A DNA stretch of 64,000 nt, from NCBI GenBank assembly GCA_045578725.1, contig JAZNKS010000065.1, forward strand, positions 1 through 64,000. Direction: 5' to 3'. Position numbers and translations under genes: made by a program. Below, one piece after another: positions 33,990 to 42,117 of this stretch. This DNA comes from Flemingiibacterium sp045578725 (lineage in GTDB: Bacteria > Bacillota > Clostridia > Oscillospirales > CAG-272). A model generated the notes under the pieces. The model did not search any database and was not told where the DNA came from. It was given only the letters and a program-made list of their open reading frames with translations. The first letter of the stretch is position 1, and the number at the start of each line of letters is the position of its first letter.

Positions 33990-35434
33990 AGCTCTACAAC
34001 ACCGCCACCCGTCAGAGGGAGGACTTTGTCCCCAACAATCCCGATCTGGTCAAGATGTACACCTGCGGCCCGACTGTCTATCATTTTGCCCACATCGGCA
34101 ACCTCCGCTCCTACATCATGGAGGATATTCTGGAGAAATCCCTGCGCTATATCGGCTACAATGTCAAGCGTGTCATGAACATCACTGACGTCGGCCATCT
34201 GGCCTCCGATGCCGATACCGGCGAGGACAAGATGCTCAAGGGCGCAAAGCGTGAGGACAAATCGGTCATGGAGATCGCAAAATTCTACACCGATGCTTTC
34301 TTTGAGGACTGCCGCAAGCTGAATATCAAGCGTCCCGATGTTGTGGAGCCGGCTACCAACTGCATCGGCGATTACATTCACATCATCGAAACGCTGATTG
34401 AGAAAGGCTACGCCTATCCCGCCGGCGGTAATATTTACTTCGATGTTTCCAAGCTGAAGCAGTACTACATTTTCAATGATTTCAACGAGGACGATCTGGA
34501 GGTCGGTGTCCGCGAGGGCGTTGAGGAGGACGAAAACAAGCGCAACAAGAATGACTTCGTGCTCTGGTTCACCAAATCCAAGTTCGAGGATCAGGCGCTC
34601 AAATGGGATTCCCCGTGGGGTGTCGGCTATCCCGGCTGGCATATTGAATGCTCCGGCATCTCCATGAAACATCTGGGCGAGGATCTCGACATTCACTGCG
34701 GCGGCATCGACAATGCTTTCCCGCATCACACCAATGAGATCGCGCAGTCCGAATCCTATCTTGGCCACAAGTGGTGCAATTACTGGATGCACGTTCACCA
34801 TCTGAATACGAACTCCGGCAAGATGTCAAAGTCCAAGGGCGAATTCCTGACCGTTTCCCTGCTGGAGGAAAAGGGCTACGATCCGCTGGTCTACCGCCTG
34901 TTCTGCCTCCAGTCGCACTACCGCAAGAATCTGGTCTTCTCCTGGGAGAATCTTAACAATGCGGTTGTCACCTACAACAAGCTGATCCAGAAGATCGCCG
35001 CTCTCAAGCCGGATGATGCTCCCATCGATACCGCTGTTTTCGATGAACTGAAGGCAAAATTCAGCGAAGCGCTCGGCAGCGATCTCAATACCGCGCTGGC
35101 CGTCACCGCCGTCTACGATGCGCTGAAGGCATCCGCCAATGACAGCACCAAGCTGGCTGTGCTGGCCGACTTTGACCGCGTACTGGGTCTGGATCTTATT
35201 GCCAAGGCAGAAGCCAAGCGCCGCGAGATGGCCGCCGCTCCGAAGGCCGGCGAATTTACCGTCATCAGCGAATCCGGTGAAAGCGATCCCACGATCGAGG
35301 CTCTGATTCTGGCCCGCCGCGATGCCAAGAAGGCCAAAAACTTCGCCGAGGCCGATCGCATCCGCGATGAGCTGAAAGCACAGGGCATCGAGATCACCGA
35401 TATCGCCGGCGGCGTGCGCTGGAAGCGAATCTGA
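33986..35434 (+). CDS. cysS: Cysteinyl-tRNA synthetase
   Basis: A 482-residue class I synthetase charging tRNA-Cys. CGPTVYHFAHIGNLRSY contains the zinc Cys and the HIGN (HIGH) signature. Other zinc-site residues are in WHIECSGISM, and the second signature is GKMSKSKGEF. The C-terminal anticodon domain ends GVRWKR. The length is standard. The ATGA overlap with cysE indicates coupling, so one cysteine-sensing leader controls both the supply and the use of cysteine. Confidence 0.98.
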   Translation: MKLYNTATRQREDFVPNNPDLVKMYTCGPTVYHFAHIGNLRSYIMEDILEKSLRYIGYNVKRVMNITDVGHLASDADTGEDKMLKGAKREDKSVMEIAKFYTDAFFEDCRKLNIKRPDVVEPATNCIGDYIHIIETLIEKGYAYPAGGNIYFDVSKLKQYYIFNDFNEDDLEVGVREGVEEDENKRNKNDFVLWFTKSKFEDQALKWDSPWGVGYPGWHIECSGISMKHLGEDLDIHCGGIDNAFPHHTNEIAQSESYLGHKWCNYWMHVHHLNTNSGKMSKSKGEFLTVSLLEEKGYDPLVYRLFCLQSHYRKNLVFSWENLNNAVVTYNKLIQKIAALKPDDAPIDTAVFDELKAKFSEALGSDLNTALAVTAVYDALKASANDSTKLAVLADFDRVLGLDLIAKAEAKRREMAAAPKAGEFTVISESGESDPTIEALILARRDAKKAKNFAEADRIRDELKAQGIEITDIAGGVRWKRI

Positions 35435-35491
35435 ATGCATAAGCGCACAAAAACCAAACCCGGTTATCGCTAATTTTGGTGCATTTTCATC

Positions 35492-35520
35492 TTGCAATTT
35501 TGCTCGTTTTGGTGTAATAT
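35492..35520 (+). promoter_or_regulatory. Promoter of the amino-acid ABC transporter operon
   Basis: TTGCAA (35492-35497), a 17-bp spacer and TAATAT (35515-35520). AAAAAAGGAG and the ATG at 35571 follow about 50 bp later. Confidence 0.65.
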
Positions 35521-35570
35521 ATATTGAGGTCTTTTATTCCCTGAAAAATATAAAAAAAGGAGTTCTCATC

Positions 35571-36404
35571 ATGAAGAAAATCATCACCCTCGTGCTCGCA
35601 GCCCTGATGCTCATCACCGCCTGTGCATCCTGCGGCCAGAGCGCAAAAGTCAAGGTCATCGACATCGAACTGACCCAGGAAGAGTACGCATTCGGCGTTG
35701 ACAAGAATCAGCCCGAGCTGCTCACCAAGGTCAATGAGTTCATCGCAAAGATCCAGAAGGACGGCACCTTCGACGAAATCTGCAACAAGTATTTCGGCGA
35801 CGGCACTCCCACTCCGGTAACCTCTGCTGCCCTGGACGAAACCAAGGATCAGCTGGTTGTTGCCACCAACGCCGCTTTCGAGCCGTTTGAATACATGGAC
35901 GGCGACAACTACCTCGGCATCGACATGGAAATCGCCGCTCTGCTGGCAAAGGAACTGAATCTGGAGCTGGTTATCCAGAACATGGACTTTGAGTCTGTAT
36001 GCCTCTCTGTCGGCCAGCACAAGTGCGACATCGCCATGGCCGGTCTGACTGTAAAGCCGGAGCGTGAAGAGTATGTTACCTTCTCCACCTCCTACTACAG
36101 CGCTTCCCAGAAGCTGATCACCGCTATCGACGACACCGCATTCGATGCCTGCACCGATGCTGCTTCCGTTGAAGCTGTTCTGGCTGCTCTTCCCGAGACC
36201 GACAAGATCGGTACCCAGAACGGTACCATCGGTATGTTCTATGTACAGGGCGACGAGGACTGGGGCTTCACCGGCTTCGCTGCTGAGTGCGTTGTTTATG
36301 CAAACGGTTCTCTTGCCGTACAGGACCTCATCAACGGCAACATCAAGTATGTTATCATCGACTCGGCTCCCGCGAAGTGCATCACCGATGCCTTCAACGG
36401 CTGA
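35571..36404 (+). CDS. Amino-acid ABC transporter substrate-binding lipoprotein, apparently circularly permuted
   Basis: A 277-residue SBP-3 family lipoprotein: signal peptide, then lipobox ITAC with the lipidated Cys at 18. The core (93-277) begins QLVVATNAAFEPFEYMDG and contains GIDMEIAALLAKELN and CDIAMAGLTVKPEREEYV. It ends at YVIIDSAPAKCITDAFNG, where normal members still have about 50 residues reading like EEYGIAVRKG...LLxxINxALxxIKxDGTYDxIxxKWFG. That missing piece is present instead at the N-terminus (28-83: LTQEEYAFGVDKNQPELL...KDGTFDEICNKYFG). The ligand is probably a polar or neutral amino acid, given the adjacent permease and ATPase genes. Confidence 0.92.
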   Translation: MKKIITLVLAALMLITACASCGQSAKVKVIDIELTQEEYAFGVDKNQPELLTKVNEFIAKIQKDGTFDEICNKYFGDGTPTPVTSAALDETKDQLVVATNAAFEPFEYMDGDNYLGIDMEIAALLAKELNLELVIQNMDFESVCLSVGQHKCDIAMAGLTVKPEREEYVTFSTSYYSASQKLITAIDDTAFDACTDAASVEAVLAALPETDKIGTQNGTIGMFYVQGDEDWGFTGFAAECVVYANGSLAVQDLINGNIKYVIIDSAPAKCITDAFNG

Positions 36405-36439
36405 TCCCTGTCACAAACCGCACAAGAAGTACAATCGAC

Positions 36440-36474
36440 CTGCTCTTTCGCCCCCCCGGCGAAAGAGCAGACAT
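36440..36474 (+). terminator. Intercistronic hairpin between binding protein and permease
   Basis: A 12-bp stem (CTGCTCTTTCGC / GCGAAAGAGCAG) with a short C-rich loop, followed by ACATTTTA instead of a full T-run. Such hairpins commonly stabilise or partly terminate transcripts, so that the binding protein is made in excess over the permease and ATPase. Confidence 0.7.
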
Positions 36475-36496
36475 TTTAATGAGGTGAATCTGAAGG

Positions 36497-37246
36497 TTGT
36501 ATAATATTCTGCCGCTTCTCGCTTCGGGCATTGTCTTCAACACCCCGATCAAGGAGCTCAACAAATTTCTTGATACACTGATCAATTCCCAGGGCTATCT
36601 GCGGGTACTGGAGGGTCTGCGCAACACGGTTATCATTTCGGTGACCGGTCTGATCATCGGTATTCTGATCGGTACACTGATCGCTACCGTCCGCGTCATC
36701 CCCAAGTACAAGCTGCTGCCCCGTATTCTGAACGGATTCTGCTCGTTCTATGTCGGATTCTTCCGCGGAACGCCAATGGCTGTTCAGCTGCTTCTGTTCT
36801 ATTATGTCATGTTTCCCTTGTTGGGACTGCGCATCTCCGGCCTGAATGTATCCATCATCGTATTCGGTCTGAACAGCGGCGCGTACATATCGGAAATCAT
36901 GCGTTCCGGTATCCAGTCGGTTGACGGCGGTCAGATGGAGGCCGGCCGTGCGGTCGGTCTGCCCTTTGCGACCACCATGATGAAGATTGTCATCCCGCAG
37001 GCCATTAAGAATATCCTGCCGACGCTGGGCAACGAATTCATCGCGCTGATCAAGGAGACCTCGGTTGTTTCCTTCGTCGGAGCGGCAAACCTGTACACGG
37101 CCTTCAATATGATCGGCTCCAACTCCTATGAGTTCATGGTACCGTTCCTGTGCATGGCATTGATTTATATCGTCATCATCATGCTGATTACCCTTGGCAT
37201 CAAGATGATGGAAAGGGGGCTGGCAAGAAGTGATCGACGTAATTGA
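36497..37246 (+). CDS. Amino-acid ABC transporter permease
   Basis: 249 residues with five or six membrane helices of the His/Glu/Gln/Arg/opine (HisMQ) family. The opening RNTVIISVTGLIIGILIGT and the cytoplasmic EAA-type loop EAGRAVGLPFATTMMKIVIPQA are clear. The start is TTG 36497, with GAGGTG ten bases upstream; no ATG or GTG fits as well. The 3' end overlaps the ATPase gene by 17 bp. Confidence 0.93.
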   Translation: MYNILPLLASGIVFNTPIKELNKFLDTLINSQGYLRVLEGLRNTVIISVTGLIIGILIGTLIATVRVIPKYKLLPRILNGFCSFYVGFFRGTPMAVQLLLFYYVMFPLLGLRISGLNVSIIVFGLNSGAYISEIMRSGIQSVDGGQMEAGRAVGLPFATTMMKIVIPQAIKNILPTLGNEFIALIKETSVVSFVGAANLYTAFNMIGSNSYEFMVPFLCMALIYIVIIMLITLGIKMMERGLARSDRRN

Positions 37247-38060
37247 GCTGAAAAAGAGCTTCGGCAAGCTGGAAGTTCTGAAGGGCATCACCGTCAAAAT
37301 CGAAAAGGGTGAGGTGGTCTGCGTCATCGGTCCTTCCGGAAGCGGCAAATCCACCTTCCTGCGCTGCCTCAACTGCATGGAGGATCCCACAGGCGGCAAG
37401 ATCATCTTCCACGATGTCAATATCGCCGATATGAAGGTGGACATCAATATCCACCGCCGCAAGATGGGCATGGTCTTCCAGCAGTTCAATCTGTTCAACA
37501 ACAAGACGGTTATCGAAAACATCATGCTGGCGCCGGTTCATATCGGCATCACCGACCGCCGCCGTGCTATCTGCCACAACTTCTTCCTTCCGCTGACCAA
37601 TCTGTTCCGCAAAAAGGATAAGAAGCAGCAGCCTGCCGAGATCGGTCCCTCCAAGCAGCAGATCACCGAGGAAGCCCGCGCCAATGCGCTTCGGCTCCTG
37701 AAGCGGATCGGTCTGGAGGACAAGGCAGATGTCTATCCCTCCACCCTGTCCGGCGGTCAGAAGCAGCGTGTGGCCATCGTCCGTGCGCTGGCAATGAATC
37801 CGGAGGTTATGCTCTTCGACGAGCCGACCAGCGCGCTCGACCCCGAAATGGTCGGCGAGGTTCTGGATCTGATGAAGCAGCTGGCCAGGGAAGGCATGAC
37901 AATGGTTGTGGTCACCCACGAAATGGGATTTGCCCGCGAGGTTGGCTCCCGGATCCTCTTCATGGACGGCGGCTACATTCTCGAGGAAAACACCCCCGCC
38001 GCCTTCTTCGACAATCCGGTTCATCCGCGAACCAAAGAATTTCTCTCCAAGGTGCTGTAA
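37230..38060 (+). CDS. Amino-acid ABC transporter ATP-binding protein (GlnQ-like) with insertion
   Basis: A 276-residue ATPase that powers the adjacent permease. Walker A GPSGSGKS (34-41), Q-loop FQQFNLF, signature LSGGQ (173-177), Walker B VMLFDEPTSALD and switch VVTHEM are intact. Residues of about 108-145 (RRAICHNFFLPLTNLFRKKD and the Lys/Gln-rich stretch after it) are an insertion. It lies between the Q-loop and the signature and is absent from usual 240-residue GlnQ proteins. The start is GTG 37230, inside the permease gene, with GGGGG upstream. Confidence 0.94.
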   Translation: MIDVIELKKSFGKLEVLKGITVKIEKGEVVCVIGPSGSGKSTFLRCLNCMEDPTGGKIIFHDVNIADMKVDINIHRRKMGMVFQQFNLFNNKTVIENIMLAPVHIGITDRRRAICHNFFLPLTNLFRKKDKKQQPAEIGPSKQQITEEARANALRLLKRIGLEDKADVYPSTLSGGQKQRVAIVRALAMNPEVMLFDEPTSALDPEMVGEVLDLMKQLAREGMTMVVVTHEMGFAREVGSRILFMDGGYILEENTPAAFFDNPVHPRTKEFLSKVL

Positions 38061-38067
38061 AAACGCA

Positions 38068-38100
38068 GTCCGGGATGCTCAAAGCATCCCGGACTTTTCT
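38068..38100. terminator. Bidirectional terminator overlapping a stop codon
   Basis: A 12-bp stem (GTCCGGGATGCT at 38068-38079, AGCATCCCGGAC at 38083-38094) followed by TTTTCTTCTTTT. It ends the ABC operon. The stop codon of the leftward CmpB-like gene and its last codons (SGML) lie inside the stem. The core CCGGGATGC is shared with the terminator at 7668-7696. Confidence 0.85.
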
Positions 38101-38519
38101 TCTTTTCTGCGGATCCCGGCCGGATCCTCTGCCGGTCTGTGGAAAAGGGCATACAGCCCGCCGCAGATCCTGCCAAGGGGCACGCAAAGCCCAAACCACA
38201 GGAGTGAATAGAGGAGGCTGACCTGTCCCAGCAGATTCAGCCGCAGATCGGAATAATCCCACACATTCCATCCCAGCATCCGATTGACCACCAGCCCGAT
38301 CAAAAATTCCAGCAGCGTGATAATCAGGCATCCCGCAAGGCTCTTTTCCCACCACGGAGCCGCCGGTGCGGCCGCATTGAGTACATAGATGAGCAAAAAG
38401 CAAAGCCCTCCCGTCAGCATCATCGTCCAATGTGTCCGCCCGCGCCAAAGCAGCTCCAGCAGGCTGTAGCCGAGCGCCCCCATCAGATAAACCGTTCCGT
38501 ATTCCACCGTCCGCCGCAT
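38079..38519 (-). CDS. CmpB-like (putative ABC transporter type IV) membrane protein
   Basis: 146 residues with four hydrophobic segments. The segment WNVWDYSDLRLNLLGQVSLL and the following SLLWFGLCVPLG are the recognisable CmpB signature; the family function is not established. The start at ATG 38519 has AGGAG eight bases upstream; the frame is open to 38648 without an SD. The gene ends within the shared terminator. Confidence 0.82.
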   Translation of the reverse strand: MRRTVEYGTVYLMGALGYSLLELLWRGRTHWTMMLTGGLCFLLIYVLNAAAPAAPWWEKSLAGCLIITLLEFLIGLVVNRMLGWNVWDYSDLRLNLLGQVSLLYSLLWFGLCVPLGRICGGLYALFHRPAEDPAGIRRKEEKSGML

Positions 38520-38608
38520 TTGCTTTTCTCCTGTATCATGTCGATGATAATAGCATTGACCGCGCGGCGAAGAATATGCGTTTTGCGGCGAAATTTTCTG
38601 CGGATTGC

Positions 38609-38637
38609 TTGCAATGTACCGAAATATATTGTATAAT
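38609..38637 (+). promoter_or_regulatory. Promoter of the yhaO-yhaN-like operon
   Basis: TTGCAA (38609-38614), a 17-bp spacer and TATAAT (38632-38637), 22 bp before the SD-hairpin module. Confidence 0.75.
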
Positions 38638-38646
38638 AATAGTATC

Positions 38647-38687
38647 AACCCAGTTATAAGGAAGGCTTTCGCTCTGCGAAAGCCATG
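38647..38687 (+). repeat. Dispersed SD-hairpin-ATG module, short copy C
   Basis: AAGGAAGG (38658-38665), a perfect 9-bp stem (GGCTTTCGC / GCGAAAGCC, loop TCT, 38664-38684) and ATG directly after it (38685). This matches the last 35 or so bases of copies A and B. Here the module ATG starts a four-codon frame (M-V-F-K) whose TGA overlaps the ATG of the yhaO-like gene at 38696. Confidence 0.65.
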
Positions 38688-38695
38688 GTATTCAA

Positions 38696-39826
38696 ATGAT
38701 AAAATTCATGCACTGCGCGGATCTGCATCTGGACAGTCCGCTGGCCGCGATGGATCTGCAGAAATCCGAGGTACGCCGCAACGAGCTCCGCGCGGCTTTC
38801 ACCTCCCTCACGCTGTCCGCTAAGATGAACTGCGTCGATTTTCTTCTGATTGCCGGCGATCTGTTTGACAGCGAATGGGCGACAAAGGAAACCGTCGCAC
38901 TTCTCTGCCGCGAGTTTGAGAAGATCCCCGACTGCAAGGTCATCATCGCCCCCGGCAATCACGACCCCTACACCAATCACAGCTATTACCGCCGGGCCGC
39001 ATTCCCCGATAATGTCTACATTTTTGATTCCCCCGAGCTGTCCTGCTTCGATTTTCCCGAGCAGAATGTGACAGTCTACGGCTATGCCTTCACCGGCGAC
39101 AAGCTGGAGGGATGCCCCCTTGCCGGTCACGAGCCGGAGAATCCCGGCCGACTGAATCTGCTGGTTGCCCACGGCGATCTGGATCGGCCGTATTCCCCCT
39201 ACGCACCGATTGACAGCAAGACGCTGGCCGCCGCAGGCTTCGATTACTGCGCGCTCGGCCATGTCCATACCCATGACGGCATTCGCCCGCTGGGAGCCGG
39301 CTACTGTGCCTACAGCGGCTGTCTGGAGGGCCGGGGATTTGATGAAACCGGATTGAAGGGCGCCATTCTGGCCGCCGCCGAAAAGGTGAACGGATCCCTG
39401 CAGTTCGGCGGTAAATTTGTCCGTTTCTGCAAACGGCATTATGAAATCGAAACGCTGGATATCACCGGCGCCAAGCAGAATACCGATGTCCGTGACCGAA
39501 TCGCCGCGCTGATCGCCGAGCGGCATTACAGCGACGATACCGCCCTTCGCATCCGCCTGACAGGACAGGTATCCGGCGAGCTGAAAATCTCCCGCACCTT
39601 CCTTGCCGAACAATTCCCCGGTCTGTTTTTGCTGGAGCTTCTGGATGAAACGGTTCCGCTCTATGACAGCGAACGGCTGAAAAGCGATCCGACCATCCGC
39701 GGCGCGTATTACGATGCACTCCTGCCGATGCTGGAGAGCGAGGATCCCCAGATCCGTGAATCCGCCGCGCTGGCTCTGCGCTACGGCCTTGCGGCCATTG
39801 CCGGCACCGATCTTATCGATTTCTGA
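38696..39826 (+). CDS. DNA repair metallophosphoesterase (YhaO, SbcD/Mre11-like)
   Basis: 376 residues. The calcineurin-type motifs are complete: HCADLHLDS (motif I), IAGDLFD (II), APGNHDP (III), VAHGDL (IV) and GHVHTHD (V). They coordinate two metals for nuclease or phosphodiesterase activity. It is paired with the SMC-like gene nine bases downstream, as yhaO-yhaN are in Bacilli, so it probably acts on DNA ends. The ATG at 38696 overlaps the stop of a four-codon leader frame, so translation may depend on reinitiation or on the hairpin module. Confidence 0.93.
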   Translation: MIKFMHCADLHLDSPLAAMDLQKSEVRRNELRAAFTSLTLSAKMNCVDFLLIAGDLFDSEWATKETVALLCREFEKIPDCKVIIAPGNHDPYTNHSYYRRAAFPDNVYIFDSPELSCFDFPEQNVTVYGYAFTGDKLEGCPLAGHEPENPGRLNLLVAHGDLDRPYSPYAPIDSKTLAAAGFDYCALGHVHTHDGIRPLGAGYCAYSGCLEGRGFDETGLKGAILAAAEKVNGSLQFGGKFVRFCKRHYEIETLDITGAKQNTDVRDRIAALIAERHYSDDTALRIRLTGQVSGELKISRTFLAEQFPGLFLLELLDETVPLYDSERLKSDPTIRGAYYDALLPMLESEDPQIRESAALALRYGLAAIAGTDLIDF

Positions 39827-39834
39827 GGTACATC

Positions 39835-41982
39835 ATGATAATTGAAAATCTGCATATCGATTCCTTCGGGCGGCTCCGCGGATTCCAGCTCAATCTCAAT
39901 CCAGGGCTGAACATCCTCGAGGGAGATAACGAAAGCGGCAAATCCACCGTCGCCGCCTTCATCAAATTCATGTTCTACGGCCTGCCCGCAAGGGAGCGTG
40001 CATCCGCCGCGAGCTGGGATAACGGCCGCGCCGCCGGAAGCCTCACGCTGAACACCGGAAGCCGCCGATTCCGCATCGAGCGCTCACTGCAGGCCACAAC
40101 GGACGGCTCCGGTAAGACCGGCTGGCACGAATCCGTCCAGATGGTGGATCTATCCAACAATATGCCCTGCCACAAGGGCGAATCGCCCGGACAGCTTTTC
40201 TTCGGCGTGGATGCCGATCTGTTCGCCTCCACCGCCTTCATTTCGCAGGAGGGCGGCACGGGAATCGGCGGCGCGAAGGTCTCCGAGGGGATCGAAAACA
40301 TCCTCTTCTCCGCCGATGAAGCGGTCAACACGCAGAAAGCGCTGGAGCGGCTGGATGCCGCCCGGATTCTGCTTCTGCATAAGAACGAAAAGGGCGGCAG
40401 ACTCTTTGAGCTGGACAATGAATGCGCGCATTTAGAGGAGCGTCTGCGAAGCGCTCTCGCCGTCAACAGCGATATCCAGCACAAGGAGGCCCAGCTGGCT
40501 GATATCCGCAAAAATCGCGCCTCTGCCGCCGAAAAAGCCGATCGGTTCGCGGCAAAAGCCGAGCAATTTGAAGCGCGCACCGTTCTCGGTCTGTTCGATC
40601 GGATGCGGGCGCTGAACAAAAAGGTGAAGGAGCTGCAAGCCCAGCTGGAACCGCAATCAGGCGAAGCGGAATCGGCTGAAGCCGAATCCCGGCGGATCCG
40701 TGAGGCAATCGATCAGATCCGGCTCCTGCAGACCCGGAAAGCCGAAGCGGAGGCGAAACTATCCACGCTGGCCGATCCGCCGCCCGATCCGAAGCTTCTG
40801 GAATATGAGCAGCTGGGTGGCCGTGAGCGCATCGAGGACGCCCGACGGATGACCGAATCCAAGCGGCACAATCTCCTCCTGTTCGGCATCATTCTCGCCG
40901 TGCTCGGCGGTCTTACGCTGGCCGGCGGAGCGGTTGCTGTGATCTTCAAAACCGCGCTCGGTCTGCCGATCCTCGTCGGCGGTCTGCTGATGCTGGCGGC
41001 GGCTGTGACCTTCTTCCTGATGCGAAACCGGATCCCCGCCGATGACGGTTTCGATATCGATAGTCTGGAGGCCAAGCGCGAGCACCGCGATTCCATTCGC
41101 CGCACGCGCGAGCTGACCGAGGCTGCTCTTGCCGATCTGGAACGGAAGCTTTCCCAGGCAGGCGATCCTGATGCCCTGCTGAAGGAGCTGGAAGCGCTCA
41201 CAGCCGACAACGCTGCCCGTAATGCCATCCGCACCGAGTATGACAAATACGCCGCTCTGCTGGCCGGAATGAAGGAACAGCTGGACGGATACAGCGAGGA
41301 GGATCTTCGCGCGCGGCTCGATGATTCCGTCGATCTCTCCGATGTGGATGCGGCCAGCCTGCCCGGGATTCGCCGGGAGCGCGATTTCGCGCAGAAGATG
41401 GCGGCATCGCTGGAAAAGCATGAAAGCGAATTGGAGCGGGCGCTGGCCGGATTGTATCCGACCGCCGAGAATCCCGCAAAGCTGGATGACCGGCTGGGAA
41501 GCCTGAAGCGGGAGCGCGAAAGCCTCCAAAAGAAGCTGGCCGCCTACCGTCTGGCTTCCGAGAAGCTGGCCGAGGCAAGCGGCAATCTCCGTGCCCGCGT
41601 ATCGCCGAAGCTCGCCGCCAGCGCGGCCAAGCTCCTCGGCCACATCACCGGCGGACGGTACCGCGAGCTGGGAGTCGGCGAGAAGATGGAGCTGAATGCA
41701 CCGGCCGACGGTGCGATGCGGCCGCTGGAATCGCTCAGCGCCGGAACCCGCGATGCGGCTTACATCAGCCTGCGCATCGCGCTGATTGAACTGCTGTACC
41801 TCAAATGCACGCCGCCGATGATCTGCGACGAAAGCTTCGCCCGGCTGGATGACAAGCGCCTGCGCGTGATTCTCTCGCTGATCGGCGCGTGGGAACAAAG
41901 TCTGGTCTTCACCTCCAGCTCACGCGATGCCGACCGGATGGCCGGCAAATGCACGCACATCAAAATGCCGACAGTCGAATAA
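39835..41982 (+). CDS. SbcC/Rad50-like ATPase (YhaN)
   Basis: 715 residues. Walker A EGDNESGKST is near the N-terminus, after the typical opening ENLHIDSFGRLRGFQLNLNP. Long coiled coils surround two predicted membrane-type helices in the middle (about 345-395: LLLFGIILAVLGGLTLAGGA and a second segment), a YhaN trait. The C-terminal half-site has the signature LSAGTRDAAYISLRIAL and Walker B MICDESFARLDD. It probably forms a complex with the YhaO-like nuclease. The membrane helices suggest a location at or near the membrane. Confidence 0.92.
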   Translation: MIIENLHIDSFGRLRGFQLNLNPGLNILEGDNESGKSTVAAFIKFMFYGLPARERASAASWDNGRAAGSLTLNTGSRRFRIERSLQATTDGSGKTGWHESVQMVDLSNNMPCHKGESPGQLFFGVDADLFASTAFISQEGGTGIGGAKVSEGIENILFSADEAVNTQKALERLDAARILLLHKNEKGGRLFELDNECAHLEERLRSALAVNSDIQHKEAQLADIRKNRASAAEKADRFAAKAEQFEARTVLGLFDRMRALNKKVKELQAQLEPQSGEAESAEAESRRIREAIDQIRLLQTRKAEAEAKLSTLADPPPDPKLLEYEQLGGRERIEDARRMTESKRHNLLLFGIILAVLGGLTLAGGAVAVIFKTALGLPILVGGLLMLAAAVTFFLMRNRIPADDGFDIDSLEAKREHRDSIRRTRELTEAALADLERKLSQAGDPDALLKELEALTADNAARNAIRTEYDKYAALLAGMKEQLDGYSEEDLRARLDDSVDLSDVDAASLPGIRRERDFAQKMAASLEKHESELERALAGLYPTAENPAKLDDRLGSLKRERESLQKKLAAYRLASEKLAEASGNLRARVSPKLAASAAKLLGHITGGRYRELGVGEKMELNAPADGAMRPLESLSAGTRDAAYISLRIALIELLYLKCTPPMICDESFARLDDKRLRVILSLIGAWEQSLVFTSSSRDADRMAGKCTHIKMPTVE

Positions 41983-41990
41983 AATCAAAA

Positions 41991-42020
41991 GGGGCTGTTG
42001 CATTCAGATGCAACAGCCCC
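41991..42020 (-). terminator. Hairpin with T-run on the minus strand
   Basis: A 13-bp perfect stem (GGGGCTGTTGCAT / ATGCAACAGCCCC). A-rich sequence on its left reads as TTTTGATTTT on the minus strand. The same core recurs at 57913-57942. As oriented it could stop read-through from the SLH gene. Confidence 0.65.
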
Positions 42021-42022
42021 CT

Positions 42023-42062
42023 GCGCTGCCGCAAGTTTCCAACTTGCAGCAGCGCTTTTTTT
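42023..42062 (+). terminator. Terminator of the yhaN-like gene
   Basis: A long stem (GCGCTGC and GCAAGTT pairing with AACTTGC and GCAGCGC) followed by seven T. Confidence 0.85.
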
Positions 42063-42070
42063 GCTGTCAT

Positions 42071-42101
42071 AAAAAAATCCGCCGCGCTTGCGCGCGGCGG
42101 A
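42071..42101 (-). terminator. Terminator of the SLH gene
   Basis: On the minus strand a 10-bp GC stem (TCCGCCGCGC / GCGCGGCGGA) is followed by seven T (42071-42077), 17 bp after the SLH stop. Confidence 0.85.
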
Positions 42102-42117
42102 TAAGGAGAACTAAAAC

